Shown: positions 10,630-20,314 of the stretch, one piece after another
Layout of the letters: every line of letters begins with the position of its first letter
How positions within the stretch are numbered: position 1 is the first letter of the stretch
NCBI GenBank assembly: GCA_034509925.1
Contig: CM067536.1
Coordinates: forward strand, 3,334,501 to 3,398,500
DNA from: Hirudinaria manillensis
Taxonomy: Eukaryota; Annelida; Clitellata; Hirudinida; Hirudinidae
Length of the DNA: 64,000 nucleotides
Reading direction: 5' to 3'
Position numbers and translations under genes: made by a program
Notes under the pieces: generated by a model
What the model saw: the letters and a program-made list of their open reading frames with translations, nothing else
Databases searched by the model: none
What the model was told of the DNA's origin: nothing

Positions 10630-10924
10630 GTATTATATCCTGTCAAACTAATGCTTACTACTTCGCTGCTATTAAGGTAATACGCTGTGATTGTTTTATA
10701 AGTTAAATTGCGAAAAATATTATTTAATGACATTATTTATTTGTTCTAATGTTGTAGAGTTTTTTTATTAATATTTGAAATATTTGACGCTCAAAATTTG
10801 AAAAATAGAAATGAAATTTAATGTAACTTTCATAGTTATCCCCAAAAATGCGAGGTCGCACTTCAAATTATGAGATTAATTTTTGCTCGTTTAATTATTT
10901 ACGATGGCAGTTTGCATTCATTTT

Positions 10925-13620
10925 ATTTACATTTATTTATCTAATATTTTACGTGCTCAATGTAATCCCGAAGGGATGTAAAGGCACGGCGTCAAGAGCT
11001 CACAAATTTGCAGTCTATGAAATATAAAATAAAAAATAAAATAAGATAAGGTTAAAATAAAAGTGAGTGAACAGAATGGAATAAAACAAAATAATAGATA
11101 CAGGGAAAAAAGACAAACTATAGATTAAAGAACTAATGATATGAGATCGCATATAAATGGGTTTTCAGTCCGGATTTGAAGGTTTCTGACGACTGAGCCA
11201 GACGAATGTTCGGAGGAAGCAGGTTCCATATCACAGCAGCGGCGACATAGAAGGCCCGATCAACCTGCCTGACACTGCGAGACCGTGGAACGACCAGGGT
11301 CCTACTCTCTGATGAGCGGAGTGATGCCATAGGGGCATCATCAAGTTTGGAGTTGCCGTAGATATGAATGTCATCGGCATACTGGTGACTGAAGAGTTTA
11401 TGTTTGGAGATGATGCTTTCAATGTCAGCCACGTATAGTATGAACAATATTGCTCCTAGGACTGATCCCTGGGGAACGCCCGATTGCTCAAGATGGATGG
11501 CACTAACAGATTGTGACGACACTATTGTCTCATGTCGTTCTTACAAATAATTTCTGAACCACTGCAGTGCATTGTGACGAACTCCAAATGTTTCATCCAA
11601 CCTGGCGATGAGGATGTCATGGTCAACGGTGTCAAAGGCCGCTGACATGTCCAGCAGAAGGAGGAGGGAGACCTGACCTGCATCGAGTGCCATGCGTATG
11701 TCAGACACAACCTTCAATACAGCGGTCTCAGTGGAGTGATGCGGTCAATAGACAGACTGTGTGCTGGGAAAGAGCGTATTGCTGTAGAGGTAGAACAGGA
11801 GGCGTCTAAGTACGAGTCGTTCGAGAAGCTTTTAAATGACGCTTAGATTCGATATTGGGCGGTACGATGAAGGTACTTGCAGGTCGAGGGTGGGCTTCTT
11901 AAGTATGGGCTGAACTAGTGCCATCTTGAAGGAGTGGGGAATTTGGCCCAGGAAAAAGGATTTGTTGAACAGGTGAACGACGAATTGAGCAAGAACATGC
12001 GAGACCTTCTTCAGCAACCAAGTGGGTATTGGATCAAGTCCTGACTGCTTGTGGGGGAGGGAGTTGATGAGCTCCTGGATCTCGTCTATGGAGGTTGGCT
12101 GAAATTGCTGCAACTCCGAACCTGTGACACAGGGAAGGAAGTGAGATGGCGGAGCATCGCTCGTGGCTGAGCGGATGGCAATCAGTTTTCCATCAAGGTA
12201 CTCGCGGTAGACTGGAGGGACCGGAGCAGCCAATCTGCTAGTGACGCTGCCTAGACCAGTAGCATCTCCGATGAGCTTCCATCTTCTGGCAGGATGGCGC
12301 ACCTCTGCTATGCGCCTGGCATAGTAGTTTCGACGCTTTTGATGTAGCAGAGCAGCATACGAGCGGGCACAAGCCCTGATGATGTCAGTGCTGGCGCGCC
12401 GTCTTCTGAGTCGAGTCAGGTGTGATCTCACTCTCATGACCTCAGCATCAAACCATGGCTGTTTGTATTTGTAGAAGCATGGAGTCGATAGGGGGAGGGA
12501 CCTCTCAACCACCTCATTGAGAGTGTCATAGTAAAGATCAGCCAGGCGATCAATATCCATGGAGGTCCACGTCTCTGGGTTGGTCAAAGGAGAGGTGCTG
12601 AGAAGTCGTTCGAAGAGAGGCATGTCATAATTCCTCCAGAGCCTGACCCTATTTGCATCTGGTATGTGACGAGGGACTGAGGACGAAGTCATCCATATTA
12701 GAAGTTTGTGGTCAGAAAGACCACTTTCCAACTTCTCGACCGCCGTAACAGGTAAGCCATCATCGTCCCTCTCAAGGACAATGTCCAGGGTTCCACCGCA
12801 GTCATGGGTGGGTCCGGCAACAATCTGACTGAGGCCGAAAGATGAAATAAGATTAGTGAAGACCAGGCTGTTCGAATTATCAGTCTTTTCGAGGTGAATA
12901 TTTGTGTCTCCAGTAACAAACAGTGTTGGGGAGCCAATGACAAAACGACGTAGTAGCTCCGAGAGTTCTGAGAAAAAGAGAGTCTCTAAGTTTCCAGTCC
13001 TGTGTATTGTCAATAGGTTTATGTGTTTGGCGTCTTTGTTTATGTGGTTGGCAAGAGATTCGAAGGTAGTTGGGTTGAAACAGAGGTTTTGCTGCTGCAG
13101 TTTTAATGAAGGGGAGGCTAGTACAGCTAGACCACCATGGTTTGTATTCAGGGACCTCTGGGCAGGGCCTACACGAGGTCTCGGGCGATCAATGACCGAG
13201 TAGCCTCGAGTTCGTAGTTGATTAATTGCCAAGGAACCTTCATCATGCCAAGTCTCAATCGCCGACAGCACATTGACTTTGCCAGCAGCCATAATATCCG
13301 AAAGGGGATCAAACTTTTTCCTTATCGATCGGATGTTCAGACATCCCATTCTAAGAGTAACGTTCTGGTCTTTCATAATCAGTGTTTGGCGAGGGGGCGA
13401 GGGGATGCGTGGAAGCCAGTTCTTCGGTCGCCAGATCCGGAGGTGGAACAATGACTTTCGTATAGCTCTGTCAAGACGTTTCCTTCCGTACTTCAGATTG
13501 AGAAGTTGTGTGCGATCATACGTCTTCATTTGCGCATATCAAGAGGTCTGAGAAGGACACATGAAGTAGGCTGAGGTTCAGCAAGCTGTTGGCCGAGAAG
13601 AAATGTAAATACAACGAAGG
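10925..13620 (-). mobile_element. CR1/L2-like non-LTR retrotransposon, defective
   Basis: The element is in reverse orientation in an intron of G2. Its 5' region lies near 13620. The 3' end near 10925-10990 carries CCTTTACATCCCTTCGGG on the minus strand, followed by an A/T-rich tail. It has an AP-type endonuclease followed by reverse transcriptase. An in-frame stop and frame breaks in the RT, and a deletion after the YADD motif, make it inactive. The G2 intron on the left resembles the G3 intron at about 24240-24410, which locates the insertion. Confidence 0.85.
11133..13529 (-). pseudogene. LINE ORF2-like: endonuclease and reverse transcriptase
   Basis: The first frame (13529-11832, 565 codons) carries an exonuclease-endonuclease-phosphatase domain. 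Visible motifs are LRMGCLNIRS near residue 60, SAIETWHDE, VTGDTNIHLE and SGLSDHKLL, the last being the catalytic SDH. RT starts around residue 480 (SGLDPIPTWLLKK, SSYRPISNLS). Frame shifts follow, then the palm motif AAFDTVDHD, a TAA stop in FRNYL, SGVPQGSVLG and YADD (about 11345-11370). Sequence then jumps to the C-terminal tail ending at 11133, with roughly 150-170 residues of thumb and connection missing. It resembles the CR1/L2/Crack part of the LINE tree. Confidence 0.85.
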
Positions 13621-14126
13621 TCCGGATAACGCGAGCCCATGTAAGTGAAAGTGGTATATTTCGAAAGCTCCCAATGAGACGAGTAGAAATATATCTAATT
13701 TGTAATAAGTAAAAGTCCGCTACACTCGCAAAACCGGCTTAAGTGCACACGCAAAAACAACCCGCCAACACGCACAAGGCGCAGGAACTGCACAGAATTT
13801 ATTAAAAATATTACGCAAGGTTATAATCATTGCGGAAATTCTCTAGGTAATGATAGAGTTGCCACAAAGGATTTCCAAACGCCAAATCATTACTCCGTTT
13901 ATGCTGGTATCGTTCGTCGTTTTTATTTCTAGTAATAATTTTATTATTATTATCATCATATATATTTTTATGGTTATTGTTATATCTTAAATTACTCGCT
14001 ATATAATTAAGGACTACTTCGGGAATTGGAGATACTAAGCTGTTTTATTACTGAAATCATACTAGCTCCCAAAGACTCTGAATATTATCGTAATAAACTT
14101 TAAGTAATGATAAATTCTTATAATAT

Positions 14127-14640
14127 TGTTGGATCACTGGATCCAGATAAGTATTAAATAATTAAATTATATTGCTAATTAATTATTAAATAAATAAACT
14201 AATTAATTAACGTCCAGAGTACTAGTCAGAGGCTTGTACTTGGATGAGTTGTACATGCCTCGATTGAGACAAGAATTGAGAGATCAAGGCCTGGATTGGA
14301 AAGGCACGAAAGCTGAGATACGGGGCATGGCTGACAGAGAATGGCCATAACCCGGAGGAATACGAATTTGAAGATCCATTTTTATAAAGAAATGGATAAA
14401 TTTCGTGATTTGACGAAAAAGACCAGAGAGGAGTGGAAGGGGAATATTAGGGGCATTTTGGAAGACACAGCGGTTCCATATCAGGATGCCTCGTTGGTTT
14501 CGGTTGAAAACTCTACCGAGAAGAGTTCTGAAGATTCTTTTGAGGAGGGCAAAGAGATACTTCCATGTTTCGCGGAACTAGGAGAGGAACTCTGCAAAAA
14601 GGGTCCCACTAAAGAACAAATCATATTTGGTTTTGGCATT
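14127..14640 (+). mobile_element. SAP-ORF LTR element, copy 3 (fragment, + strand)
   Basis: It starts TGTTGGATCACTGGATCCAG after the flank ATAT. About 85 bp of LTR remain and join by deletion directly to the start of the SAP ORF (about 14237), which reads LDELYMPRLRQELRDQGLDW in pieces. A deletion in the GAWL region shifts the frame before NGHNPEEYEFE at about 14346-14378. The DTAVPYQDASLVS segment follows, and the homology fades near 14640. Confidence 0.75.
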
Positions 14641-15476
14641 GCGTCTTCTTGGGAATGTTCCTCTAGCATCTACTTGCCTCTGTCGAATGGCCAATACCAT
14701 TCCCTCTGTCTTACTGACTTCTCAATTGGTCCTTCCTTATCACCAGCATGCCTCTTCCTTCTTGGGACTTCCATTGAAGTGGCAAATCTGACTTGACGAT
14801 ATTCATTAAATCTTCTTCACAGGTTAATCCTCCTTCCGGATTGATGTCCATCCAACACAGTGCTGTTCTACTTGAAAGACAGGCTTTCAAATAGTTGGGA
14901 TGCACTGGCCACTGTATCTCACTTCCTTTACAAATGATGTCATCAAATAGTTTAGGAGGCAAGCAAATGTTTTTTTTTACAACTGAAAATAATATTTACG
15001 AAATTATCAAATTTTATTTGCATTCTCTTGATAACAGTTATATTAATGATGATACTGATGATTTTAGAAAATGTTTTGGTTAAATAATTAGTAAAATACA
15101 AAATAGGATGGCTAACAAAGAGGTACCTTTGATAGCATTGTTTTCAAAAAATACTTTGGGAAAATTGACAGCAGCATTTTGTAGCAGAAGATCTCTCATG
15201 CTTTTAACTGGATTGTTGATGATATGCTGCTGATATTAAGTAATTAACATGTTAAGGCAATAATTCTTCTCTTCTTGGGACTTCTACTGTTTCTCCTCCT
15301 ATCATCATATTTGTCGGATCTGCATGTGTCATGGCTTCCCTGCCTCGAATTACTCCTCTATCGTTTGTAAAAACTTTTTGACCTTGATCCTCTACCATCA
15401 CTTGGAGAAGGGGAGTGAGATGGAGTACATGAATTTAACCTCCTTCGTTTGCCCCCATGATTACTGATTGAATCGC
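14641..15476. other. Unassigned sequence inside the Mag-like element
   Basis: Only short minus-strand frames occur (for example 14711-14962, 83 codons). They give no motif I recognise. It is probably the rearranged interior of the surrounding LTR element. Confidence 0.4.
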
Positions 15477-15920
15477 CTAGTTCCTGGTCTGTGTAAGATC
15501 TCCTTGATTTACAACTGGATCAGTATCAACTGATTTCCCTGGTTCATCCTGGAGCTCGTTCACTCTCTTAACAGGATCAGCATTAATCCCTTCCTCTTCC
15601 TCCTTCCACACATCGCAGTGGACAGGAGTAATTGCCACCAATCTTCGCTGACCTTGCACATCATGGCTTCTTCTTGGGCCTCGCCCACCACATCAAGTGG
15701 AGCATCCTTACATCTTTCTTCCTCCTTCCATGTATCGCAATGGACAGGGGTAGGTGCAGTCACGGTATCTCTGCTGAACATATTGAATATTGTCAGCCAT
15801 CGTTCTTGATCTCTTTGCTCCTTTTTTTTCGCGCTCTTGTTTCTCCCTCTGCTCTTTTCCTTCCTGGTAGTACAGGAACATCATGAACATCTCTTGGCTA
15901 CCGATAGTTCTTGAGCGTTA
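15477..15920 (-). pseudogene. Gag-like fragment of the Mag-like element
   Basis: In element sense a short Gag start (MSNAQELSVAK) at the primer site breaks frame after about 13 codons. It continues as a coiled-coil-like basic/acidic segment (FMMFLYYQEGKEQREKQERE), then two copies of a motif PVHCD.WKEEE about 40 residues apart in different frames. A third frame carries the stretch ending DLTQTRN. The order fits a Gag N-terminus, but no nucleocapsid zinc knuckle is seen. It is broken by frameshifts. Confidence 0.45.
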
Positions 15921-16689
15921 GACATCCTCGTCGCAAATGTTGTATCATAAATTACTTGCTATATAATTAAGGACATCAAATCCATTTGTTTGCTAGCACA
16001 TTTGATGTTCTTAAATACCTTTTTTTTAAAATCTCAAGATTGTGCAATCAACAATGGAAATTGCGGGAACCATCAATGCGTTGAAAGTGAAATCAACGGC
16101 CAACTGGCCACTGAATGTCTATGTGGACAAGGCTTTAGAAGTTCATCTGTTTTTGAAGCATGCCGAGGTGAAATGACAAATGCTTAATGAATAATTCAGT
16201 GCATAACTACGTATACATGTACATATAGTCATAAGACTAACGAGTACATAGATGCTGGAAACTCCTCCTCGGAGCTTTCCGACAGGGATCATCAGAGAAG
16301 GTCCCCCATCTTCGAACGTTTCGGCCCTTTGAAACCCCTGACGTTCTCCGGGGGTGGGCCGCATCCGGTGATCAGCCGGATGTCCCTGTCGGTTTCCATT
16401 GTGCGGAATCAAAAGCTTAGGCTTTGGAAGGCTCTCATTGGCCTCCTTATGCCATCACGTGCCAGACTGGAGCGACTACTGAAAGCTCTCGTTGGCTTCT
16501 TTCGTCGCAGCACTCAGTCGCTGAAGCGACGCCACCTAGCCCCTACGACTCTCAGTGGCCTTCTTTCAGTCATCCCTGCCGCCCAACAGTATCGATTTGG
16601 GCTTTAAATTTTCTTTGCAGCGGCGCGCGGTAACAGACATTTCCGTCACCGGCTCCGCGCCTCTCGGGCGATGAATTACTTCGGTGGAT

Positions 16690-19600
16690 TTATTCTGACC
16701 GGAGATCGGCGGCCTTCTCCGGTCCTTTCGCTGTGGCATCCGAAGATGTTTCCTTGCCTCTCATTTGCCAGATCCAGAACGAAGCTGCCTCCGCCGCTTC
16801 AGACATCTTTGTCATCGTCTTCGTTCCTTCTCGGCTAGATAGGCCTATTTTCGCGAGGAATGCGTAAGTCGACTTGCCGACTATGCCCCTTGCGCCAACT
16901 TCTATTGGGAAGAGGTCAACTCTGAACCCTTTCGCTTCCAGGTCCACCGCCAGATCTGCATACTTTTCCGCTTTCAGCGCATTGCTACATTGCATTCTGT
17001 CCTCCCATGGGACCGTCAACTCCACCAAAATGATGGCATCCGACGACGGAGACATCAACACCATATCGGGCCTCTTGCCACTCTCAATCAACACCTGGGG
17101 ATAGTGCCTCATTCCTTCTAAGTCGGCTGCGACTGTCCAATCGTTTGCCTCTGCAAGGATGTCCTTTCTTGGCGTTTTACATCGCTTTCTGCAGAGGTGT
17201 GCGTGGCCCTCCCGCAGGAAGTAAATCTTCCGCTGCTTGGAGATTGCGCGCGAGTTTGCTCTGGTTACTGCTGCTTTGGTGGCCTCACACACTTCTCGAA
17301 GGACCGGATTGTGTCGCCACGTATACCGATCATGGGCAAGGGCGTATGTGCAATTGCTGAGCACATGATGCAATGTCGGCTCCGTCGCAGAGTCTACATT
17401 TGGCGTCTTCTACTAACTCCCAACTCCTTAAATTGTCCTTGGAAGGCAACTGATCATAAATCGATCTTACCGCAAAGGCCAGCCGGAGCGGGGACAACTT
17501 CCATAAATCGCTCCAGGTAAGGGACCGTTGGATCACATCCTCCCAAGTTGTCCACTTACCCTGTTGTGCTAACTGTACGGCCTTTGTGACTCGATCTTGT
17601 TCCTCTTTCTGCCTCCTCTCCTGGCCAATCATCGCACCTCTAGTCGATGAGCTGGCCTGGGACCATTTTTGGAAGTGGTTCCATCCCACTGCGTGACGGT
17701 CTGTCTGGATAGGACCTCTTACTTCTTCGAACATCAGTACATTTACTGACTCGTCGATCTCTTTCTGCTCTCGGAACTTCTTTCCAGATCTGAGCAGTGG
17801 ATTAACTTCGCGGATCCTGTTGACCGCGGAGTTATTGAGCATCCACTGCGTTCGGATTTTGGAGAGTTTGTAATCCTCCACGATGGACCTAAGTGGCAAT
17901 CTAAGGCTCGCGCTCCTGCTGTAGAGGGCAACCGACGACAATGCTGGAGGTAAACCCAGCCATGTCCTGGTGTGCCGATTGATTTTCCTCTCTAACCCTT
18001 CGACCGCCGATAGACCAATCTCATAGATGGTCAAAGGCCAAAGCAGGAGCACAAACTGCAAAAGCCACACTTTGAAACGACCCTGGAGCGGCGCCGCCTC
18101 GATCGCTTGCAGCCCCTTATTGGTTTGCGTGACTATGGCGTTCTTCATGCTCTTGTCGGTGAGCGAGTCGTCAAACATCCTTCCTAGGCTCTTCACAGGC
18201 TCCTCAGATACTGTGGGGATTCGTTGACCCGCCACCTCGAAGAACGCGTCCCTGCAAATTTTCCCTCTAACCAAAGAGAGACTCCTGGACTTCGCAGGTT
18301 TGAAGGCCATACGACACCATCCTAGCAAGTCGTCCAGCTTGTCCAGGGTTTCCTGAACGATTCGCTTCCTATTCATAATCAGGGTGGTGTCGTCCATGAA
18401 TGCCTTTATTGGAGGCATGTACACACCCTTACCAATGTGCGCCTCTGGAATGTCGGACCCAACTGCCTTCAGTAGGATCTGCATCGCCAGTACGAACAGG
18501 GTCGGAGAGATCGCACACCCCATGGCTATCCCGACCTGCAGAGGAACCCATTTCGTCGTGTACGCTTGGGTGGAGAAACCCGTTAAAATATTCCTGGAGG
18601 ATATGGATAACGGGCTGAGGCACATGGTGTGCCTCCAACGTCTTCCACAGGAGTTGATGCGGCACCGACCCATATGCGTTTGCTAGATCCAGCCACACTA
18701 CGTACAGACTCAACCGGCCCCTCCTGGCCCTCTGGATCGCATCCCATATCATGGAGGTGTGTTCGATGCAACCAGGTACACCTGGAACTCCTCCCTTTTG
18801 GACAGATATGTCAACGTACTGGTTAGCCATCACAAACTCTGTGAGCCTCGATGCCATTATGGAGAAGAATATCTTCCCCTCTACATTCAGCAGTGATATG
18901 GGTCTGAATTGATTCAGATCCCTGGAGTCTTTCTCCTTTGGAATATAGATGCCCTCTGCCTTTTTCCATTCATCGTGGATCGTGGCGGAAGACCACGCCC
19001 CTTCGACGATGGAATACAGCAGATATAGTGTCTTGGGGCATCTCTTGTACAGGAGATATGGAACTCCATTGGGTCCTGGCGCTGAGCGGTTTCTCGCTTT
19101 TCTAACGACTCTTCTCACCTCCTCGAGCGAAGGAGACGCCATACAAAAGGGGCTGACTGGCAGCGGCACCGCCGGAATGTCCAGCCTCACCTGAAGAGCT
19201 TCGTGTTGGAGTAGGTCACTATAGGTTCTGACTAAGTGTTCCTCCAGTTTTTCTTGCTCAACAGTAAGCACACCCGATTTTGGAGGATCTAACAGCGATC
19301 TCCCATACTTATAGGGATCGCTGGGGAAGCTTCTCATAGCTTTCCTCCTCTCGTATTTCCTCTTCCGCGCTCTTTCAGCTCCGCGGTTAATGTCGCGCTG
19401 TCGCCTGGATTCATACACCTTCTGAGGTTCCTTTGCAGGGATGACCCCAAACTTTCCGACACATTTGTCGTAAATGAAGTCGCTGAAGGACTTCACTGAT
19501 CCATCCTTCAGGACTTTCTTCAGCCCTCGCTTCAGCTCCTCATCCAGTTCTGACCAGCTTTCCTTATCGCTTCTTCGAGGGAACCTGATCCTAGCTCTCG

Positions 19601-20030
19601 GGGGGTCTTGTCCTGGGCATGAGACTCGGTGTGACTCCGGTCTGGTGTCGTCCGGCGTTTATATCTACCCGCACCTTCGCGGTAGTACGCTGTCTCTGTG
19701 CCTTGCACCCGCAAGGAACCCGGTCGCGAACGTTCTTCCGCACACGCATCTGCTACCCGACATGCCATTGTCCAGGGCGTTAGTCGTACTCGGAAGTCTG
19801 TTGGTAGCCAGGTCAAGCCTTGAGTGCATTGATGGTATGTCATTCTCCCCCTCCTTTCGGCTGGGACCATGGGGGCATATATCGTAGTCCGGTGAAGTAG
19901 CGGTCGTTTTATCGCGCGGGTCGCTAGCCCAATCGCGACCTCGTCTTTCCGAGACGTCACCTGTCTTTCCAGGTCGCCACCAGGTTCTCCTGGTTGTCCC
20001 TCGGTTTATTCCCGAGTGCCAAATGGCCAT
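16690..20030 (-). pseudogene. R2-type LINE ORF: zinc finger, RT, RLE endonuclease (frameshifted)
   Basis: In order from the 5' side (right): at 20030-19530 a poorly framed N-terminus includes a CVCGRTF..GF..ARH stretch resembling a C2H2 finger. The RT is at 19496-18429 (RSAPGPNGVPYLLYKRCPK, FRPISLLNVEGKIF, WLDLANAYGSVPH). In the next frame (18673-17330) come GIAMGCAISPTLF and the catalytic FMDD. The CRLC...HHVLSNC zinc knuckle spans a frameshift near 17380. Frame 17373-16690 carries RPDMVLMS...LVELTVPWEDR...KAEKY, the restriction-like endonuclease core. At least three frame breaks make it inactive. The product would nick target DNA and prime reverse transcription there. Confidence 0.8.
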
Positions 20031-20040
20031 TGCCGTGGTA

Positions 20041-20112
20041 TGGATGCTGGAAACTCCTCTTCGGAGCTTTCCGACAGGGATCCTCAGAGAAGGTCCCCCA
20101 TCTTCGAACGTT
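20041..20112 (-). repeat. 5' copy of the 70-bp terminal repeat
   Basis: It matches 16251-16320 and 43860-43934 (reverse complement) with few changes. It contains a strong hairpin, AAGCTCC and GGAGTTT around a 5-base loop, on the element-sense strand. Confidence 0.85.
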
Positions 20113-20314
20113 TAAATAATAAATAACAAATACAAGTAACAAGTTACAAATAAGATAATGATAGCGAAGCAACTGAAAGTAACAAACTTTAGAGATTGTG
20201 AGTTCTATGAAGTCGATTCTGTTCTTAATGATCACCAAGTGTGGTGAACAGTCTTTGATAACTTTAATAAACTAGTAATTATTATTAATTAATTGGTAAT
20301 TATTATTATTATAA

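Larger units (their letters stand above)
13978..15975 (-). mobile_element. Decayed Mag-like LTR element with tRNA-Ser primer site
   Basis: A direct repeat marks both ends: TGTTATATCTTAAATTACTC at 13978 and a TGTTGTATCATAAATTACTT match at 15938, both continuing GCTATATAATTAAGGAC. Next to the right-hand copy, the minus strand reads GCGACGAGGATG (15923-15934), close to the complement of the 3' end of tRNA-Ser(GCT). An ATG inside this motif starts a gag-like frame, as in Mag-group gypsy elements. A SAP element copy is inserted near its left LTR. Pol cannot be recognised. The region 14640-15470 holds minus-strand fragments I cannot assign. Confidence 0.55.
8599..16167 (+). pseudogene. G2: WSC/EGF receptor gene disrupted by transposons
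   Basis: Exon 1, 8599-8662, encodes a signal peptide (M, then a hydrophobic core ALVILCMA, cut near VVTG) with phase-1 donor GTGGGT. Exon 2 is the first half of a WSC domain (GEKLYVGCF). It runs 8740-8830 and resumes at 10634-10676, and the two parts sum to exactly 134 bp, as in G3 and gene D. A SAP LTR element sits between them with GTAT duplicated. A worn WSC second-half exon survives at about 13820-13906 (ending NHYSVYAG, then GT donor), but one Cys is lost and its acceptor is degraded. Between these two exons lies a CR1/L2-like LINE. The EGF exon at 16039-16167 (DCAINNGNCGNHQC to EACRG) is intact. The remaining middle exons are missing, replaced by LTR elements. No complete protein can be made. 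Confidence 0.8.
16251..20112 (-). mobile_element. Restriction-like-endonuclease (R2-type) non-LTR retrotransposon with terminal direct repeats
   Basis: The element is in reverse orientation. A 70-bp sequence beginning TGCTGGAAACTCCTC is present at its 3' end (16251-16320) and again at its 5' end (20041-20112). Between the two lie a coding region with reverse transcriptase and a C-terminal zinc-knuckle plus PD-(D/E)XK-type nuclease, and a GC-rich 3' UTR (16330-16680). GC content is far above the surroundings. Frameshifts break the ORF. A truncated relative at 43157-43934 ends with the same 70 bp and has a 16-bp target duplication, so this family is not locked to one target site. Confidence 0.8.

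Noticed and set aside
14711-14962. 83-codon minus-strand ORF as a host gene
   Set aside because: No family motif, flanked by transposon sequence on both sides, and no splice pattern like that of the receptor exons.
16251-16320. Hammerhead ribozyme suggested by CTGATGA followed by GGAAAG on the minus strand
   Set aside because: The core strings and a stem III hairpin are present, but stem I next to the core does not pair, stem II is weak, and the 5' repeat copy has CTGAGGA instead of CTGATGA. I keep only the general ribozyme question.
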